DNA of 58,372 bases from Fimbriimonadia bacterium (lineage in GTDB: Bacteria; Armatimonadota; Fimbriimonadia; Fimbriimonadales; GBS-DC): positions 1 through 58,372 of the forward strand of contig JAHCHP010000020.1 in the NCBI GenBank assembly GCA_026129765.1. Direction: 5' to 3'. Under the pieces are notes generated by a model. That model saw nothing but the letters and a program-made list of their open reading frames with translations, was not told the origin of the DNA and searched no databases. Every line of letters begins with the position of its first letter. The stretch's first letter is position 1. A program made the position numbers and the translations under genes. Positions 1-9,595 of this stretch are shown in pieces.

Positions 1-1
1 C

Positions 2-370
2 CGGGTTGTGAGCTTGTCAGGCGGTAACTTCGCGAGCCGCTATTTCGATTTAGAAGTTCCCCGTGTGCAAGGGTGGCATAACTTCCAGATTATGTACGAT
101 GCGCGAGGCGCTGAGGTTAATATGGAGTTCCGTTATGCGGGTGGCGCAAGCAACATGACCACGACCAAGATTTTCTCCTTCACGCCCAATGCGGATCGTG
201 ATCGGGACGTAGACCTCATCGCTCTGGGTTTTGGCGTGCCATTTAGTTCGTCAGACCTGGGCATCGCCGCTTATGACGATGTGACGCTGTACGGTGTGCC
301 GGAGCCTGCCAGTATGATCGCTCTTGGCGCAGGTCTACTAGGCTTAGCGGCTCGTCGTCGACGCAGCTAA
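2..370 (+). CDS. PEP-CTERM exported protein, C-terminal part (5' end outside window)
   Basis: The frame is open from the window edge, so the true start lies upstream. About 120 residues are visible: a beta-rich stretch that looks like the end of a jelly-roll or lectin-like domain, then VPEPAS, a hydrophobic helix rich in Ala, Leu and Gly, and a terminal RRRRS. That order (PEP motif, membrane helix, basic tail) is the classical PEP-CTERM sorting signal, which an exosortase removes during export to the cell surface. The partner exosortase is not in this window. The function of the folded part cannot be told from what remains. Confidence 0.85.
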   Translation, partial: RVVSLSGGNFASRYFDLEVPRVQGWHNFQIMYDARGAEVNMEFRYAGGASNMTTTKIFSFTPNADRDRDVDLIALGFGVPFSSSDLGIAAYDDVTLYGVPEPASMIALGAGLLGLAARRRRS

Positions 371-415
371 TGGCTTTTGGTTTGTTCTGCCACTCAAGTG
401 TTAGAACTGGTTTAG

Positions 416-475
416 AGGAGCAGATTCCTTGGTTTGTTCGGATCAACTTCAGGTCAAACTCAGTCATCTGCTCCT
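416..475. repeat. Inverted repeat able to form a long hairpin
   Basis: AGGAGCAGAT at 416-425 is exactly complementary to ATCTGCTCCT at 466-475. Inside lies a second pair, GTTTG at 432-436 with CAAAC at 455-459. It sits between the convergent ends of the PEP-CTERM gene and nnr. There is no clear T-run on either side, so it may be a factor-dependent transcription end or simply a structured remnant. The rest of 371-561 shows nothing recognisable. Confidence 0.4.
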
Positions 476-561
476 GAATCATATAAGTATTGATGGCGCT
501 GACAAATACGCCTGATCGCTGGTATAAGGGTTGCGGCTCAGAAAAGGTGGGCGGAATATGC

Positions 562-2064
562 TTATGGAGCGCTACTCAACTCACTGGCAGTAAAATTCCC
601 TCGCTCTTTTAACCGAACGGCGGTTTGCGCATGCCGGTATGCCGCACAGGCAGCGGCTAAATCGGGTTTCAGCCCCTGTGCCATCAAGCCTACGATCATA
701 CCAGAAAGAGAGTCACCCGACCCTGCAGTTCCCAGAGACGGCTCCGCGAACGGGTTAATCCAGATACCACGAGAATGCGCAATGAGCGTGTAAGCTCCTT
801 TTAGCAAAGCATGGCAGCGGTATCTTTCGCGCAACAGGGGAGCCGATTGCAGACGCGCCTCTTGGATATCGGATGTGCTGACCCCTAAGAGCCGCGCTGC
901 TTCACCCGGATGGGGCGTCAGGATCACTTGCTCATTGAGCGCGCCGCTGATTGGTAGACGCGCCAGCCAATTTAAGCCGTCCGCATCAATTAAGCAGGGC
1001 TTTCCCGTTTTGAGCCAGGCTTCCAGCAAGGTTTGAAACGCCATACCCACTTCTGACGATTGAGAAAGACCCATACCAATCGCAAGCGTGTCGAACCGCT
1101 CTAATCCCCGAATCAGAAAAGCGACCCCTTGCGAGGTGAGACAACCTTCGCCATTGTCGGGCAACGGGAGAGTCATCAACTCCGGGTAGAAACTGGCGGT
1201 TTGGGGTTGGACGCGCTCAGGAATTGCCACCGTCACCAGACCCGCGCCCATCCTCAGCGCAGCGATACCTGTCAGAGCGGGCGCGCCCGCCATACCGGTC
1301 GAGCCGCCCACGACCAACACATGCCCGCGGCTTCCCTTATGGGCATCGGGCTTGAGCCTCGGAAGCGAAGCATCCACAAACGATTCAGTCAATGAGGCAT
1401 ATTCCGTCTCAAGACTCTCAATGCGTTTGCGCGAAAAACCGATGTCGACCGATTGCCATTCGCCCAACGCGCGCACCGCGTCTGATTGGAAAAAGCCCTG
1501 TTTGGGCAACCCCATCGTCAGGGTCAACTCGGCATCGATTCGCATACCAGCCGCGTTGCCCGTATCCGCATCGATGCCGGACGGAATATCCAACGCGACA
1601 ACCGGGACGCCTGAATCGTTCATCTGCTGAATCAGGCTTGCAAGCGGTTCGCGTGGCGTGCCGGTTGCGCCCGTGCCAAGCAGCGCGTCTACTATCAGGT
1701 CGCTGTTCACATAATCCAAAGGCGACTCCAAGACTGGAACGCCATACGCGCGCGCGATTTGAACTTGTTGCAAGGCATCGCCTTTCATTTCCGATTCGGG
1801 GAAGGCGAGTTGTGCATGAACCTCTAAGCCAACCTCGTTAAGATAACGCGCAACCACCAAGCCGTCTCCACCATTGTTGCCTTTGCCGCAGACAATCGCG
1901 ACTCGTTTGGCGTGGGGATAGCGCGCGAGGATTGCATTTGCCGCGCCTTGCCCGGCGCGTTCCATTAGCACCATCGAGGGGACTCCGTCCTGCTCAATAG
2001 TGGCTTGATCCAAAGCGCGCATCTGCTCCGCACTTACGACAGGAATCACGCCTTGTTTCTTCAT
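562..2064 (-). CDS. nnr: Bifunctional NAD(P)H-hydrate repair enzyme (epimerase/dehydratase)
   Basis: Two fused domains repair NADHX and NADPHX, the hydrated damage products of NAD(P)H. Residues about 1-220 are the YjeF-N epimerase with the NNGGDG loop near residue 63. Residues about 230-500 are the ADP- or ATP-dependent dehydratase of ribokinase-like fold, with TPHPGE, DADGLN and the GSGDSLSG segment carrying the catalytic Asp. The 500-residue length matches bacterial two-domain Nnr. The ATG lies three bases after the stop of the upstream GH116 gene, so the two are probably one transcript. The link is positional; I see no metabolic reason for it. Confidence 0.95.
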   Translation of the reverse strand: MKKQGVIPVVSAEQMRALDQATIEQDGVPSMVLMERAGQGAANAILARYPHAKRVAIVCGKGNNGGDGLVVARYLNEVGLEVHAQLAFPESEMKGDALQQVQIARAYGVPVLESPLDYVNSDLIVDALLGTGATGTPREPLASLIQQMNDSGVPVVALDIPSGIDADTGNAAGMRIDAELTLTMGLPKQGFFQSDAVRALGEWQSVDIGFSRKRIESLETEYASLTESFVDASLPRLKPDAHKGSRGHVLVVGGSTGMAGAPALTGIAALRMGAGLVTVAIPERVQPQTASFYPELMTLPLPDNGEGCLTSQGVAFLIRGLERFDTLAIGMGLSQSSEVGMAFQTLLEAWLKTGKPCLIDADGLNWLARLPISGALNEQVILTPHPGEAARLLGVSTSDIQEARLQSAPLLRERYRCHALLKGAYTLIAHSRGIWINPFAEPSLGTAGSGDSLSGMIVGLMAQGLKPDLAAACAAYRHAQTAVRLKERGNFTASELSSAP

Positions 2065-2067
2065 GAT

Positions 2068-4347
2068 TTACTTAGACGCTCGCTCCCATGCCTCCAACAT
2101 CGCCCAACTGGACATCGAACGCGCATAATAGCTGCCACATTCAGGCTCATTGAACGGGTTTCTGTTTTTCCCGTTATGGCGGTCACGAACGGCTTTCGCG
2201 ACTTTAACCGCTTCCTCTTTGAACCCATAATCCAACAGTTGGGTCGCGAACATATACTCATGTCCCGTGAAACACTCGCCCCAATAGGGGAAAGGAATTT
2301 CGGGGCGTTCGCCATCGGGGAAGGAACAGAGCAGGGTGCCGCTTTCATCGGCGGTCGCATAGGTACGCATATTGTTGTAATGGTCGCGAAAATGAGGACG
2401 GAAGTTATATTTGAAAATCGAGCTGAGCGCAGCTTTGATATGGTAGGGGTCTAACAGATCGCCCAAGCCTGCGCAGCTCGCTTTATACTGTCCTATCAAT
2501 TGATCGATCAAGCAGCCTTTCCCGACTTGGAAGCGTGGATTGGGATTGGATGCTTCCCCCGTGAGCGCGACGAGCGGCGCCAGTTGTTTGCTGGGGGGCT
2601 GTTCAATTTGAATGTAAAACCGACCATTGAACAGGTGTTGATCCACCCATTGGCTGCCTTTATCGCGCAGCGATTTACATTTTTGGGCAAAAGAATCATC
2701 ACCTGCTAAGGGCGCGATCAGTTCCATGGCTTTGAGCGCAGCCAAATACCAAACGGTGAGCATCGGATTAGGACCGAAAAATTCGACATCGTAGGTGTTA
2801 TGCTGACAGCCCTCCATCACGCCGTCCTGGTCCGCATCCCAGCCGCCCGGCAGCCAAGCATACTCCATCATCGATTTGAGTTGGGGATAGATGCTCTTAA
2901 TCCATGGCAGTCCGGTTTGCTCGTCCTCTTTTTGATATTGGAGATAGGCGCGCAGAATCAATCCCATCTGCCCATCAGTAGCGGTTCCGTTCCAAACCTG
3001 ATTTTTGACGGGCAGGCTTAAGCGGAATCGCTGCGCTCCCTCTTTGGTTAAACCATGTTTCAGGTGGCTTTCCAGCATGCTTTTGTGCAGCTCAGGGAAG
3101 AGAGAAAGAGTCGCATGCTCATAGTTCCATACGTGGGTACAGGAACCTGTGCAACAACCGGTGGTGTGACTGCATCCTTCAAAACCGGCGAAGGTTCCAT
3201 CGCCGAGCCGAAAACTGGTATGCGTTCTCAAACAGGTCAGGTTAAAGAGCGCGGCTTCTTTGATGGGATGGGGCGCGGGATGGTCGCAAATCTTGTTCAC
3301 GAATTCGACCGTTTTTTTGCGCCAATCTTTAAGACGGGGAACCGAATGTTCCGCGACTGCCAAGGCGTCTTCGAACGGTTTGGCATAATAATTCTCTTCG
3401 GTGGGATCGTCGCCTTCCTGACCAGACCACCAGCCCGACTCTTGGAGGTTGCGGTAAGGGAAATGCCATGCGATCATGAACTGGACCGTTTTTTCGCCGC
3501 CTGGAGACAGCGTGAACGGCGTGGAAAGCGAACTGTCCCAGGTATCTTTAGGGCTGGGCGGGCAGGGTTGATCCGGCTCATCATCTGCGATATAGCCTTG
3601 TTTCAGCAACGAGTCGATAATACCCAGTTGTTCGCCATTCCAGGGCTGGTCACGGAATGCCCATCGCCGTGCCACTTTGGGGTCAGGGTGGTCGGTCAGA
3701 ATCGCCATCGTGCCGTATTGCGCTTTGCGTTCTTGGCGTGTTTTGCTAAAGACCATGCCTTTCCAGCCCGCCGCGCTGCCGTGTTCGGTGAGGCTGTCCT
3801 TCAAATCGAAAAAGAGACCATCCGCGCCCACAAAATTGGTCATTAAGAGAGTCAGCGATGCGTTGATCGGCGCTTGGGTGAGGTTCGTGAGCGTTATGCT
3901 GATCAAACCAAAAGGCATGCTGGAAGCCTCCGTGTCGCCCGGTATCAAGGGGTTGAACGCTTCGACTTCTACCCGGACAGGCGTGAATTCATCTTGCAAA
4001 ATAGCGCGCCCAAAGGGATAACTGGCTTCGAACCCGGCAGGTTTCATGCGGGGAATCCCAGCCAGAATATGGGGCGCGCCATGGTCAGCAGAGAGGTTTT
4101 CTTGCAAATCGCCCTCCAGCAGACGCAACTTTGCCACTTCCTTTGCGCCCTCCTGTTGTTGAGTCCAAAGCGCGAAATGACAATACATGGGGCGCCATCC
4201 TCGATGGGGACGGCTCATCAACTGCCAATCGGTCAACTGCCCACGCCCACCCAAAGAAAAGAAACCGGTGCCGATTCCGCCCACAGGCATCGCGATTTCG
4301 CGCAGATGATCCACATCAAACCGGGAAAGCACTTTCCAATCGTTCAT
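2068..4347 (-). CDS. GH116 family beta-glycosidase (GBA2-like)
   Basis: At 759 residues, this resembles GH116 enzymes (bile-acid beta-glucosidase/GBA2 and archaeal beta-glucosidase/xylosidase). The N-terminal part, to about 340, is the beta-sandwich domain and begins with the typical MPVGGIGTGFF segment. The rest is the (alpha/alpha)6 catalytic domain, with the CTHVWNYEHA region and the NTYDVEF segment whose Asp aligns with the family acid/base. There is no signal peptide, so it probably acts in the cytoplasm on imported oligosaccharides or glycolipid-like glucosides. nnr follows three bases downstream. Substrate (glucoside or xyloside) cannot be fixed from sequence. Confidence 0.85.
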   Translation of the reverse strand: MNDWKVLSRFDVDHLREIAMPVGGIGTGFFSLGGRGQLTDWQLMSRPHRGWRPMYCHFALWTQQQEGAKEVAKLRLLEGDLQENLSADHGAPHILAGIPRMKPAGFEASYPFGRAILQDEFTPVRVEVEAFNPLIPGDTEASSMPFGLISITLTNLTQAPINASLTLLMTNFVGADGLFFDLKDSLTEHGSAAGWKGMVFSKTRQERKAQYGTMAILTDHPDPKVARRWAFRDQPWNGEQLGIIDSLLKQGYIADDEPDQPCPPSPKDTWDSSLSTPFTLSPGGEKTVQFMIAWHFPYRNLQESGWWSGQEGDDPTEENYYAKPFEDALAVAEHSVPRLKDWRKKTVEFVNKICDHPAPHPIKEAALFNLTCLRTHTSFRLGDGTFAGFEGCSHTTGCCTGSCTHVWNYEHATLSLFPELHKSMLESHLKHGLTKEGAQRFRLSLPVKNQVWNGTATDGQMGLILRAYLQYQKEDEQTGLPWIKSIYPQLKSMMEYAWLPGGWDADQDGVMEGCQHNTYDVEFFGPNPMLTVWYLAALKAMELIAPLAGDDSFAQKCKSLRDKGSQWVDQHLFNGRFYIQIEQPPSKQLAPLVALTGEASNPNPRFQVGKGCLIDQLIGQYKASCAGLGDLLDPYHIKAALSSIFKYNFRPHFRDHYNNMRTYATADESGTLLCSFPDGERPEIPFPYWGECFTGHEYMFATQLLDYGFKEEAVKVAKAVRDRHNGKNRNPFNEPECGSYYARSMSSWAMLEAWERASK

Positions 4348-4418
4348 GATTGTGTCGATTCGCGCCGCGCGTGAAGGTTCCTGTCTGATAGGGAAGTGAA
4401 TTTACCTAACGATAGGAC

Positions 4419-4448
4419 TTGACAAAGAGGACTGTCTTCGGGTATTAT
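4419..4448 (+). promoter_or_regulatory. groESL promoter (sigma-70/A type)
   Basis: TTGACA at 4419-4424 and TATTAT at 4443-4448 are separated by 18 bases. The -10 box directly abuts the CIRCE operator, so HrcA bound there would cover the transcription start. The groES start codon lies about 60 bases downstream. Confidence 0.85.
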
Positions 4449-4449
4449 T

Positions 4450-4476
4450 TTAGCACTCTCTATGCGAGAGTGCTAA
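4450..4476 (+). promoter_or_regulatory. CIRCE element (HrcA operator)
   Basis: TTAGCACTC, a nine-base spacer, then GAGTGCTAA: a perfect match to the CIRCE consensus. HrcA binds it as a repressor and releases it when the chaperonin is occupied by unfolded protein, giving heat-shock control of groESL. hrcA is not in this window. Confidence 0.97.
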
Positions 4477-4507
4477 AAATTGTCATTGACACAAGGGAGG
4501 CATCGAT

Positions 4508-4798
4508 ATGAAATTTAGACCTTTGAACGAAAAAGTCGTGCTCGAAGTGATCGAGGAAGATGAGACCAGTCCAGGCGGCATTATTCTGCCGGATACTGCC
4601 AAGAAACGCTCTCAGGAAGCGATCGTGTATGCGGTCGGACCGGGGCGCCTTTTGAAAGACGGTTCGCGCGCTGCAGTCGCTGTGCAGGTCGGACAGAAAG
4701 TGGTTTTCTCGAAATACGCGGGCAGCGAATTCGAGTTTGATGGCAAGAAATACCTCATTTTGGATGAGGATCAGATTTTCGCGATTCGGGAGTCTTAA
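4508..4798 (+). CDS. groES: Co-chaperonin GroES (Hsp10)
   Basis: This 96-residue protein forms the heptameric lid on GroEL and closes the folding chamber in the cytoplasm. The sequence starts with the standard KFRPLNEKV segment, has the mobile loop near residues 17-33 including SPGGIILPD, and ends in the usual DEDQIFAI strand. A strong Shine-Dalgarno, AGGGAGG at 4494-4500, sets the ATG. It is the first gene of a two-gene operon under the CIRCE element, 37 bases before groEL. Confidence 0.98.
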   Translation: MKFRPLNEKVVLEVIEEDETSPGGIILPDTAKKRSQEAIVYAVGPGRLLKDGSRAAVAVQVGQKVVFSKYAGSEFEFDGKKYLILDEDQIFAIRES

Positions 4799-4817
4799 TT
4801 CCCACAATCCCATTTAA

Positions 4818-6464
<1,647 letters not shown>

Positions 6465-6493
6465 GCCTTGAACTCTGCTTCAATTCTGCATCT

Positions 6494-6535
6494 AAAGTTC
6501 CCACGACCCGAAAAGAAGTTGTGGGAACTTTTTTT
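6494..6535 (+). terminator. Intrinsic terminator of groESL
   Basis: AAAGTTCCCAC pairs with GTGGGAACTTT (11 base pairs), followed by a run of seven T. It starts 30 bases after the groEL stop. Confidence 0.9.
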
Positions 6536-6590
6536 GACCCTCATACGTCTTATATATTGTTGACCTTGGTAGGTAAACACACCCTTTCTT

Positions 6591-6636
6591 GGGGCTACGG
6601 GTTTTGCTCTCCTTTGCCTGTAGCCCCCTTTTTTAT
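6591..6636 (+). terminator. Second intrinsic terminator
   Basis: GGGGCTAC at 6591-6598 pairs with GTAGCCCC at 6620-6627, followed by CCTTTTTTA. The T-run marks it as plus-strand. It lies between groEL and the convergent secreted-protein gene, so it acts as a back-up to the first terminator. A short transcript starting between the two hairpins is possible, but I see no convincing promoter. Confidence 0.7.
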
Positions 6637-6643
6637 GGCTGAC

Positions 6644-7807
6644 TCAACAACCACTGCCAAAATTAAACAGTACCATCAGTAAATCGCCATCTCCGACCGT
6701 ACCATTACCATCTAAATCTTCTGCGCCGCCTGATTGACCGAACGCGAACAGAACGCGCAACAAATCGATATCATTGACACAACCATCGCCATTCACATCG
6801 CCTGGCAAGGAAAGATTTCTTATCCAGATAACGGCTTCCCAATGCCCGGACATACTGTTTCTTGCCGCGCCTCCGATGATCAACCGCCGACCATCGGACC
6901 AAACCGTATGGGCTTGTGAAGCGTTGTAGCCGCTTGGCAGCGCGTTATGGAGATTCTGCCGGGTATTGTTGGCGGCAGTGTTCCATAGGAAAGCATGATG
7001 GAGAGCATTGAATGCATGCCCGACCACCCAATAATCGTGGACGGCGGTTGCTGTAGAACTGGAATAATTGGCAGGATGCAGGCTGACCCAACTGTTTCGA
7101 GTGCCGCGCCAATAACCTGCCTGATCCACGTTATTGAAAATCGCGTAACCCACTTGAAGATTGTTGTGCGTATCCAGCGCGTAGGACTTGCCAGCTCCGG
7201 AGGGATGGATATCCACCCAACTACTGGCGGAGCTTGTCCAGATCACAGCTCGGTCATTCATAGGTTGGAAACGAACATAACCCACCTGCTGACCATTGCG
7301 CGCGCCGAAAACCCACGAGGAGATAATGTTTTCGTTGGCGGGATGCAGGTTGATCCAACTCTGCGCGCTGCCTTGCCAAAGACTGGCGCGCCAAATTCCC
7401 GAACTGAAGGCTGTATTACCGGCTTGGTAATTGCCATCAATCGCGCGCGCCATCGATTGAAAGGAACCCGCAGGACGAAGCGAGACATAAGCATTAGGAG
7501 CGCCCATCCAAAGAGTTGCATGATTATCTAATGCGCCTGCCTGTTTTCCATCGCGCATGCAATGAATCAATCCTGAAGAACTCCCGAACGGGTTGAAGTT
7601 TATCGCGCTGAGAGCGGTTCCTTGCCAAACACAGGCGAATTGAGCAGAGCTTGTAAAAACATAACCCGCTTGATGGGTCCCGTCGACAGAGTAGACGACA
7701 GAATCCAACACGCCCGGCGGATGAAGGTTCACCGTGGTCCATTGCGAGACGCCAAAATCGGGCATAGAGAAGACGAGCGCAAGTGTTAGGCAAGCTCTCA
7801 TACCCAT
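6644..7807 (-). CDS. Secreted repeat protein with C-terminal dockerin-type calcium module
   Basis: The start is taken at MGMRACLTL (7807), where a signal peptide begins. The frame is open to 7963, but that extension lies in a dispersed intergenic repeat. The mature part is a string of about six repeats of 45-50 residues with a pattern like GxQxGY...W.G...SWxxLHP, similar to HAF-type extracellular repeats and probably a beta-propeller. Residues about 335-387 hold two EF-hand-like loops (GDVNGDGCVND and DLDGNGTVGD), each followed by LLxVLFxFG. The protein ends in GSGC. A TATTTT box six bases before the ATG suggests a leaderless message. Function is unknown; it is probably cell-surface or extracellular. 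Confidence 0.75.
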   Translation of the reverse strand: MGMRACLTLALVFSMPDFGVSQWTTVNLHPPGVLDSVVYSVDGTHQAGYVFTSSAQFACVWQGTALSAINFNPFGSSSGLIHCMRDGKQAGALDNHATLWMGAPNAYVSLRPAGSFQSMARAIDGNYQAGNTAFSSGIWRASLWQGSAQSWINLHPANENIISSWVFGARNGQQVGYVRFQPMNDRAVIWTSSASSWVDIHPSGAGKSYALDTHNNLQVGYAIFNNVDQAGYWRGTRNSWVSLHPANYSSSTATAVHDYWVVGHAFNALHHAFLWNTAANNTRQNLHNALPSGYNASQAHTVWSDGRRLIIGGAARNSMSGHWEAVIWIRNLSLPGDVNGDGCVNDIDLLRVLFAFGQSGGAEDLDGNGTVGDGDLLMVLFNFGSGC

Positions 7808-8114
7808 GAGATTAAAATAGAATTTAGATGAAATCGTGCTGTTTCTCAGTCGTCGTCCGAAGTCAATTGGCACCCCTCCGTCATACCCGCGGACAAGACA
7901 ATCCAGGTAAGACAGACGCTTTCGAGAAGTTTCCTTTTGAAGCGTATGAAGAGACGATTTCATATCTTTACTACTTAGATTCTTCGTACTATTTTCCTGC
8001 CTTATGAATCCATGATGCGATAATACATTTTTATGAGCTTAGTTTAACAGCAGTTCCTTCGCTCTGCTCAGGATGACGACGCAGCCTATACGCGAACAGG
8101 TAAAATTATTCTCT
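7808..8114. other. Divergent intergenic region
   Basis: 307 bases between the minus-strand secreted-protein gene and the plus-strand NIL/esterase pair. It holds a degenerate copy of the dispersed palindromic repeat (7879-7960), a CTTCGCTCTGCTCAGGATGAC stretch near 8053-8073 that resembles repeat debris, and probable -10 boxes at each edge (TATTTT on the minus strand at 7814-7819; TAAAAT at 8101-8106). I see no further gene. Confidence 0.5.
7879..7960 (+). repeat. Dispersed palindromic repeat, degenerate long copy
   Basis: It begins CGTCATACCCGCG and continues through AATCCAGGTAAGACAGACGCTTTCGAG to AAGCGTATGAAGAGACG. It aligns along its whole length with 27197-27290, including the tail beyond the palindrome (ACGCTTTCGAGA, then GAAGCG..AAAGAGAC), although the palindrome itself has decayed. 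This is why codons upstream of 7807 are not treated as coding. Confidence 0.7.
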
Positions 8115-8360
8115 ATGGCTAAAGTGCATATGAAATTATCGGCTGCCACAAAAGATCAGGCTTCCTCGCCTTGGTTGTGGCGATTGGCGCGCGAGTTCGA
8201 TGTGGAAGTCAACCTGTTAAAGGCGAATGTGGATGAAGATTTCGGTTGGGTCTTTATCTCATTGAGCGGTCCGCTGGACGAAATCCAACGCGCAACCGCA
8301 TGGCTGCAAACAACCGGCTTGAATGTGGACCCCGTGGAGCGTTCCGTCAGCGAAGAATGA
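8115..8360 (+). CDS. NIL-domain small protein
   Basis: 81 residues matching the NIL fold found at the C-terminus of methionine ABC transporter ATPases and in some ferredoxins: KVHMKL, a helix LWRLAREFDVEVNLL, then a GWVFISLSG strand and a second helix before LNVDPVE. In MetN this domain is a ligand-sensing, ACT-like unit. Here it stands alone, as it does in a number of bacteria, and the ligand is unknown. The ATG at 8115 is preferred over 8073, which lies in repeat-like sequence; TAAAAT at 8101-8106 would give a nearly leaderless mRNA. Its TGA overlaps the ATG of the following esterase, implying coupled translation. Confidence 0.7.
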   Translation: MAKVHMKLSAATKDQASSPWLWRLAREFDVEVNLLKANVDEDFGWVFISLSGPLDEIQRATAWLQTTGLNVDPVERSVSEE

Positions 8361-9277
8361 GTCATGCCAATGCGGTCCTGCTCAAGAAGCCTGCGCCTCC
8401 CGCTGATTTCGAAGTTTTTTGGACAGTCGTTGTAGAGGAAAGCAGGCAGTTACCTCTCACCTATGAGCGCGATCATCGAGAAGGCGATGACTTAGACACA
8501 CACTCTGTTTACCGCCTTCAATGGCAGGGCGCGACAAGAGAAACTCGTCAAGGGTGGTTTTTGGTTCCTAAAGAATCTCCTGCAGATTCCTTACCGGGAG
8601 TGCTTTATTTACCGGGATACGGTGTCAGCGCGGTTCCCCCCAATCCTAATATCGCGTTTGAGGGCTTGACGACTCTCTCAGTGAACCTGCAGAGTTACCC
8701 GCTTACGCCGGTGACACTCTATGAGCCGTCTTTAGGTTATTTGACACAGGGCATCGAAACCCCAGAAAGTTACGTTTACCGTCGTATTGTTTTGGATTGC
8801 TTGTTAGCATTACGGATTCTCCAGGCTCAACCCGAAGCCGATCCTCTGAGGTTGCATGCAGCAGGTTTGAGCCAAGGGGGCGGTTTAGCGTTGATTTTGG
8901 GCGCATGGGCAAATGCGCTCAAAAGCGTGGTTGCGGAGATGCCTTTTATGACTTACTGGGAGTATCTCATTGGGCTGCCGGTTCATCGCTACCCCCTGAA
9001 AGAATTGACCGACTACCTGCATGCGCACCGCTCTCAGAAAGAACATGTGATGCATACGCTTCAATATTTTGACACCGTTCACCATGCGCCCTTCTTGCGA
9101 TGTCCCGCGCAGATCAGTGTGGGTTTGAAGGACCCTTCCATTCGCGTGCCGGTCGCTTTGTCTGTGTATGACGCGCTGCCTCGTCCCAAGCGCATGATCG
9201 TGTATGAGCATACGGGTCATGATTGGACGCCCGAAATGAGACCCTATTTGGAAGAGTGGGTTCGGGCTGCAAAATAA
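8357..9277 (+). CDS. CE7-like acetyl (xylan) esterase, alpha/beta hydrolase
   Basis: 306 residues. The start ATG overlaps the NIL gene stop as ATGA. The fold is an alpha/beta hydrolase of the acetyl xylan esterase/cephalosporin-C deacetylase type: GVLYLPGYG for the oxyanion region, GLSQGG as the nucleophile elbow with catalytic Ser, GLKDPS carrying the Asp, and HTGHDW carrying the His. CE7 enzymes remove acetyl groups from short xylo-oligosaccharides inside the cell, and no signal peptide is present here. That fits the GH10 xylanase and other glycosidases nearby, although they are not in one operon. Natural substrate is inferred from family only. Confidence 0.8.
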   Translation: MSHANAVLLKKPAPPADFEVFWTVVVEESRQLPLTYERDHREGDDLDTHSVYRLQWQGATRETRQGWFLVPKESPADSLPGVLYLPGYGVSAVPPNPNIAFEGLTTLSVNLQSYPLTPVTLYEPSLGYLTQGIETPESYVYRRIVLDCLLALRILQAQPEADPLRLHAAGLSQGGGLALILGAWANALKSVVAEMPFMTYWEYLIGLPVHRYPLKELTDYLHAHRSQKEHVMHTLQYFDTVHHAPFLRCPAQISVGLKDPSIRVPVALSVYDALPRPKRMIVYEHTGHDWTPEMRPYLEEWVRAAK

Positions 9278-9308
9278 AAAAAGTGGGACCCAAAAAGCCG
9301 GGTCCCAC
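9276..9308 (-). terminator. Minus-strand intrinsic terminator
   Basis: GTGGGACCC at 9283-9291 pairs perfectly with GGGTCCCAC at 9300-9308. The T-run (seven T, then ATTTT) lies on the minus strand, so the hairpin ends minus-strand transcription. No protein gene on that strand could use it, which points to the small RNA. It may also slow plus-strand transcription leaving the esterase gene. Confidence 0.75.
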
Positions 9309-9376
9309 GAGAGGGAGGTTGGGTTAAACAAGGCTGTGCGGTCTGCTCTAAATGCCATCAAATCAATGGCTTTAGT
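9276..9376 (-). ncRNA. Predicted small RNA, about 100 nt
   Basis: A complete minus-strand transcription unit with no reading frame of note. It has a promoter at 9383-9412, a start near 9376, and an intrinsic terminator at 9276-9308. From 5' to 3' the RNA would hold a short hairpin (GCCAT/ATGGC around a 7-base loop), a single-stranded middle ending in a pyrimidine stretch with CCTCCCTC, and the terminator stem. A free CCUCC-type stretch is what many small RNAs use to pair with Shine-Dalgarno sequences. It lies between the esterase gene, whose stop codon overlaps the terminator, and tRNA-Thr. I do not recognise a known family. Confidence 0.55.
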
Positions 9377-9382
9377 GAAAAG

Positions 9383-9412
9383 ATTATAACGCGAGTCGGG
9401 TCATGAAAGCAA
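9383..9412 (-). promoter_or_regulatory. Promoter of the predicted small RNA
   Basis: On the minus strand, TTGCTT, an 18-base spacer, then TATAAT. It is placed back-to-back with the plus-strand tRNA promoter region. Confidence 0.6.
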
Positions 9413-9462
9413 CTGTTAAATATACGGGTTTCAGGAGTGGGGTATACTTTACATGTATCTTT

Positions 9463-9537
9463 GCCGGTGTAGCTCAGTGGTAGAGCATCCGCCTTGTAAG
9501 TGGAGGGTCAGGGGTTCGAATCCCCTCGCCGGCTCCA
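9463..9537 (+). tRNA. tRNA-Thr (anticodon TGT)
   Basis: A full cloverleaf: acceptor GCCGGTG/CGCCGGC, D arm TAGCTCAGTGGTAGAGCA, anticodon stem TCCGC/GTGGA around CTTGTAA (anticodon TGT, reading ACA and relatives), a T arm with GGTTCGAATCC, then T and an encoded CCA at 9535-9537. TATACT at 9443-9448 is a good -10 box for it. Confidence 0.95.
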
Positions 9538-9583
9538 TCCCGTTTGAGTTGTTTTGCGCCTCTCCTACTCCTCATTTTGCAGG

Positions 9584-9589
9584 TATAAT
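9584..9589 (+). promoter_or_regulatory. -10 box giving a leaderless mRNA for the GGT-like gene
   Basis: A perfect TATAAT with only six bases before the ATG at 9596, so the transcript should begin at or next to the start codon. No -35 match or Shine-Dalgarno is seen. Confidence 0.65.
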
Positions 9590-9595
9590 CAGGCT

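Noticed and set aside
3055..3846. 263-codon plus-strand frame inside the GH116 gene
   Set aside because: It lies antisense to a well-supported enzyme, and its composition is that of a shadow frame.
7808..7963. N-terminal 52-codon extension of the secreted repeat protein
   Set aside because: It runs through a dispersed intergenic repeat and would hide the signal peptide; the start at 7807 is better.
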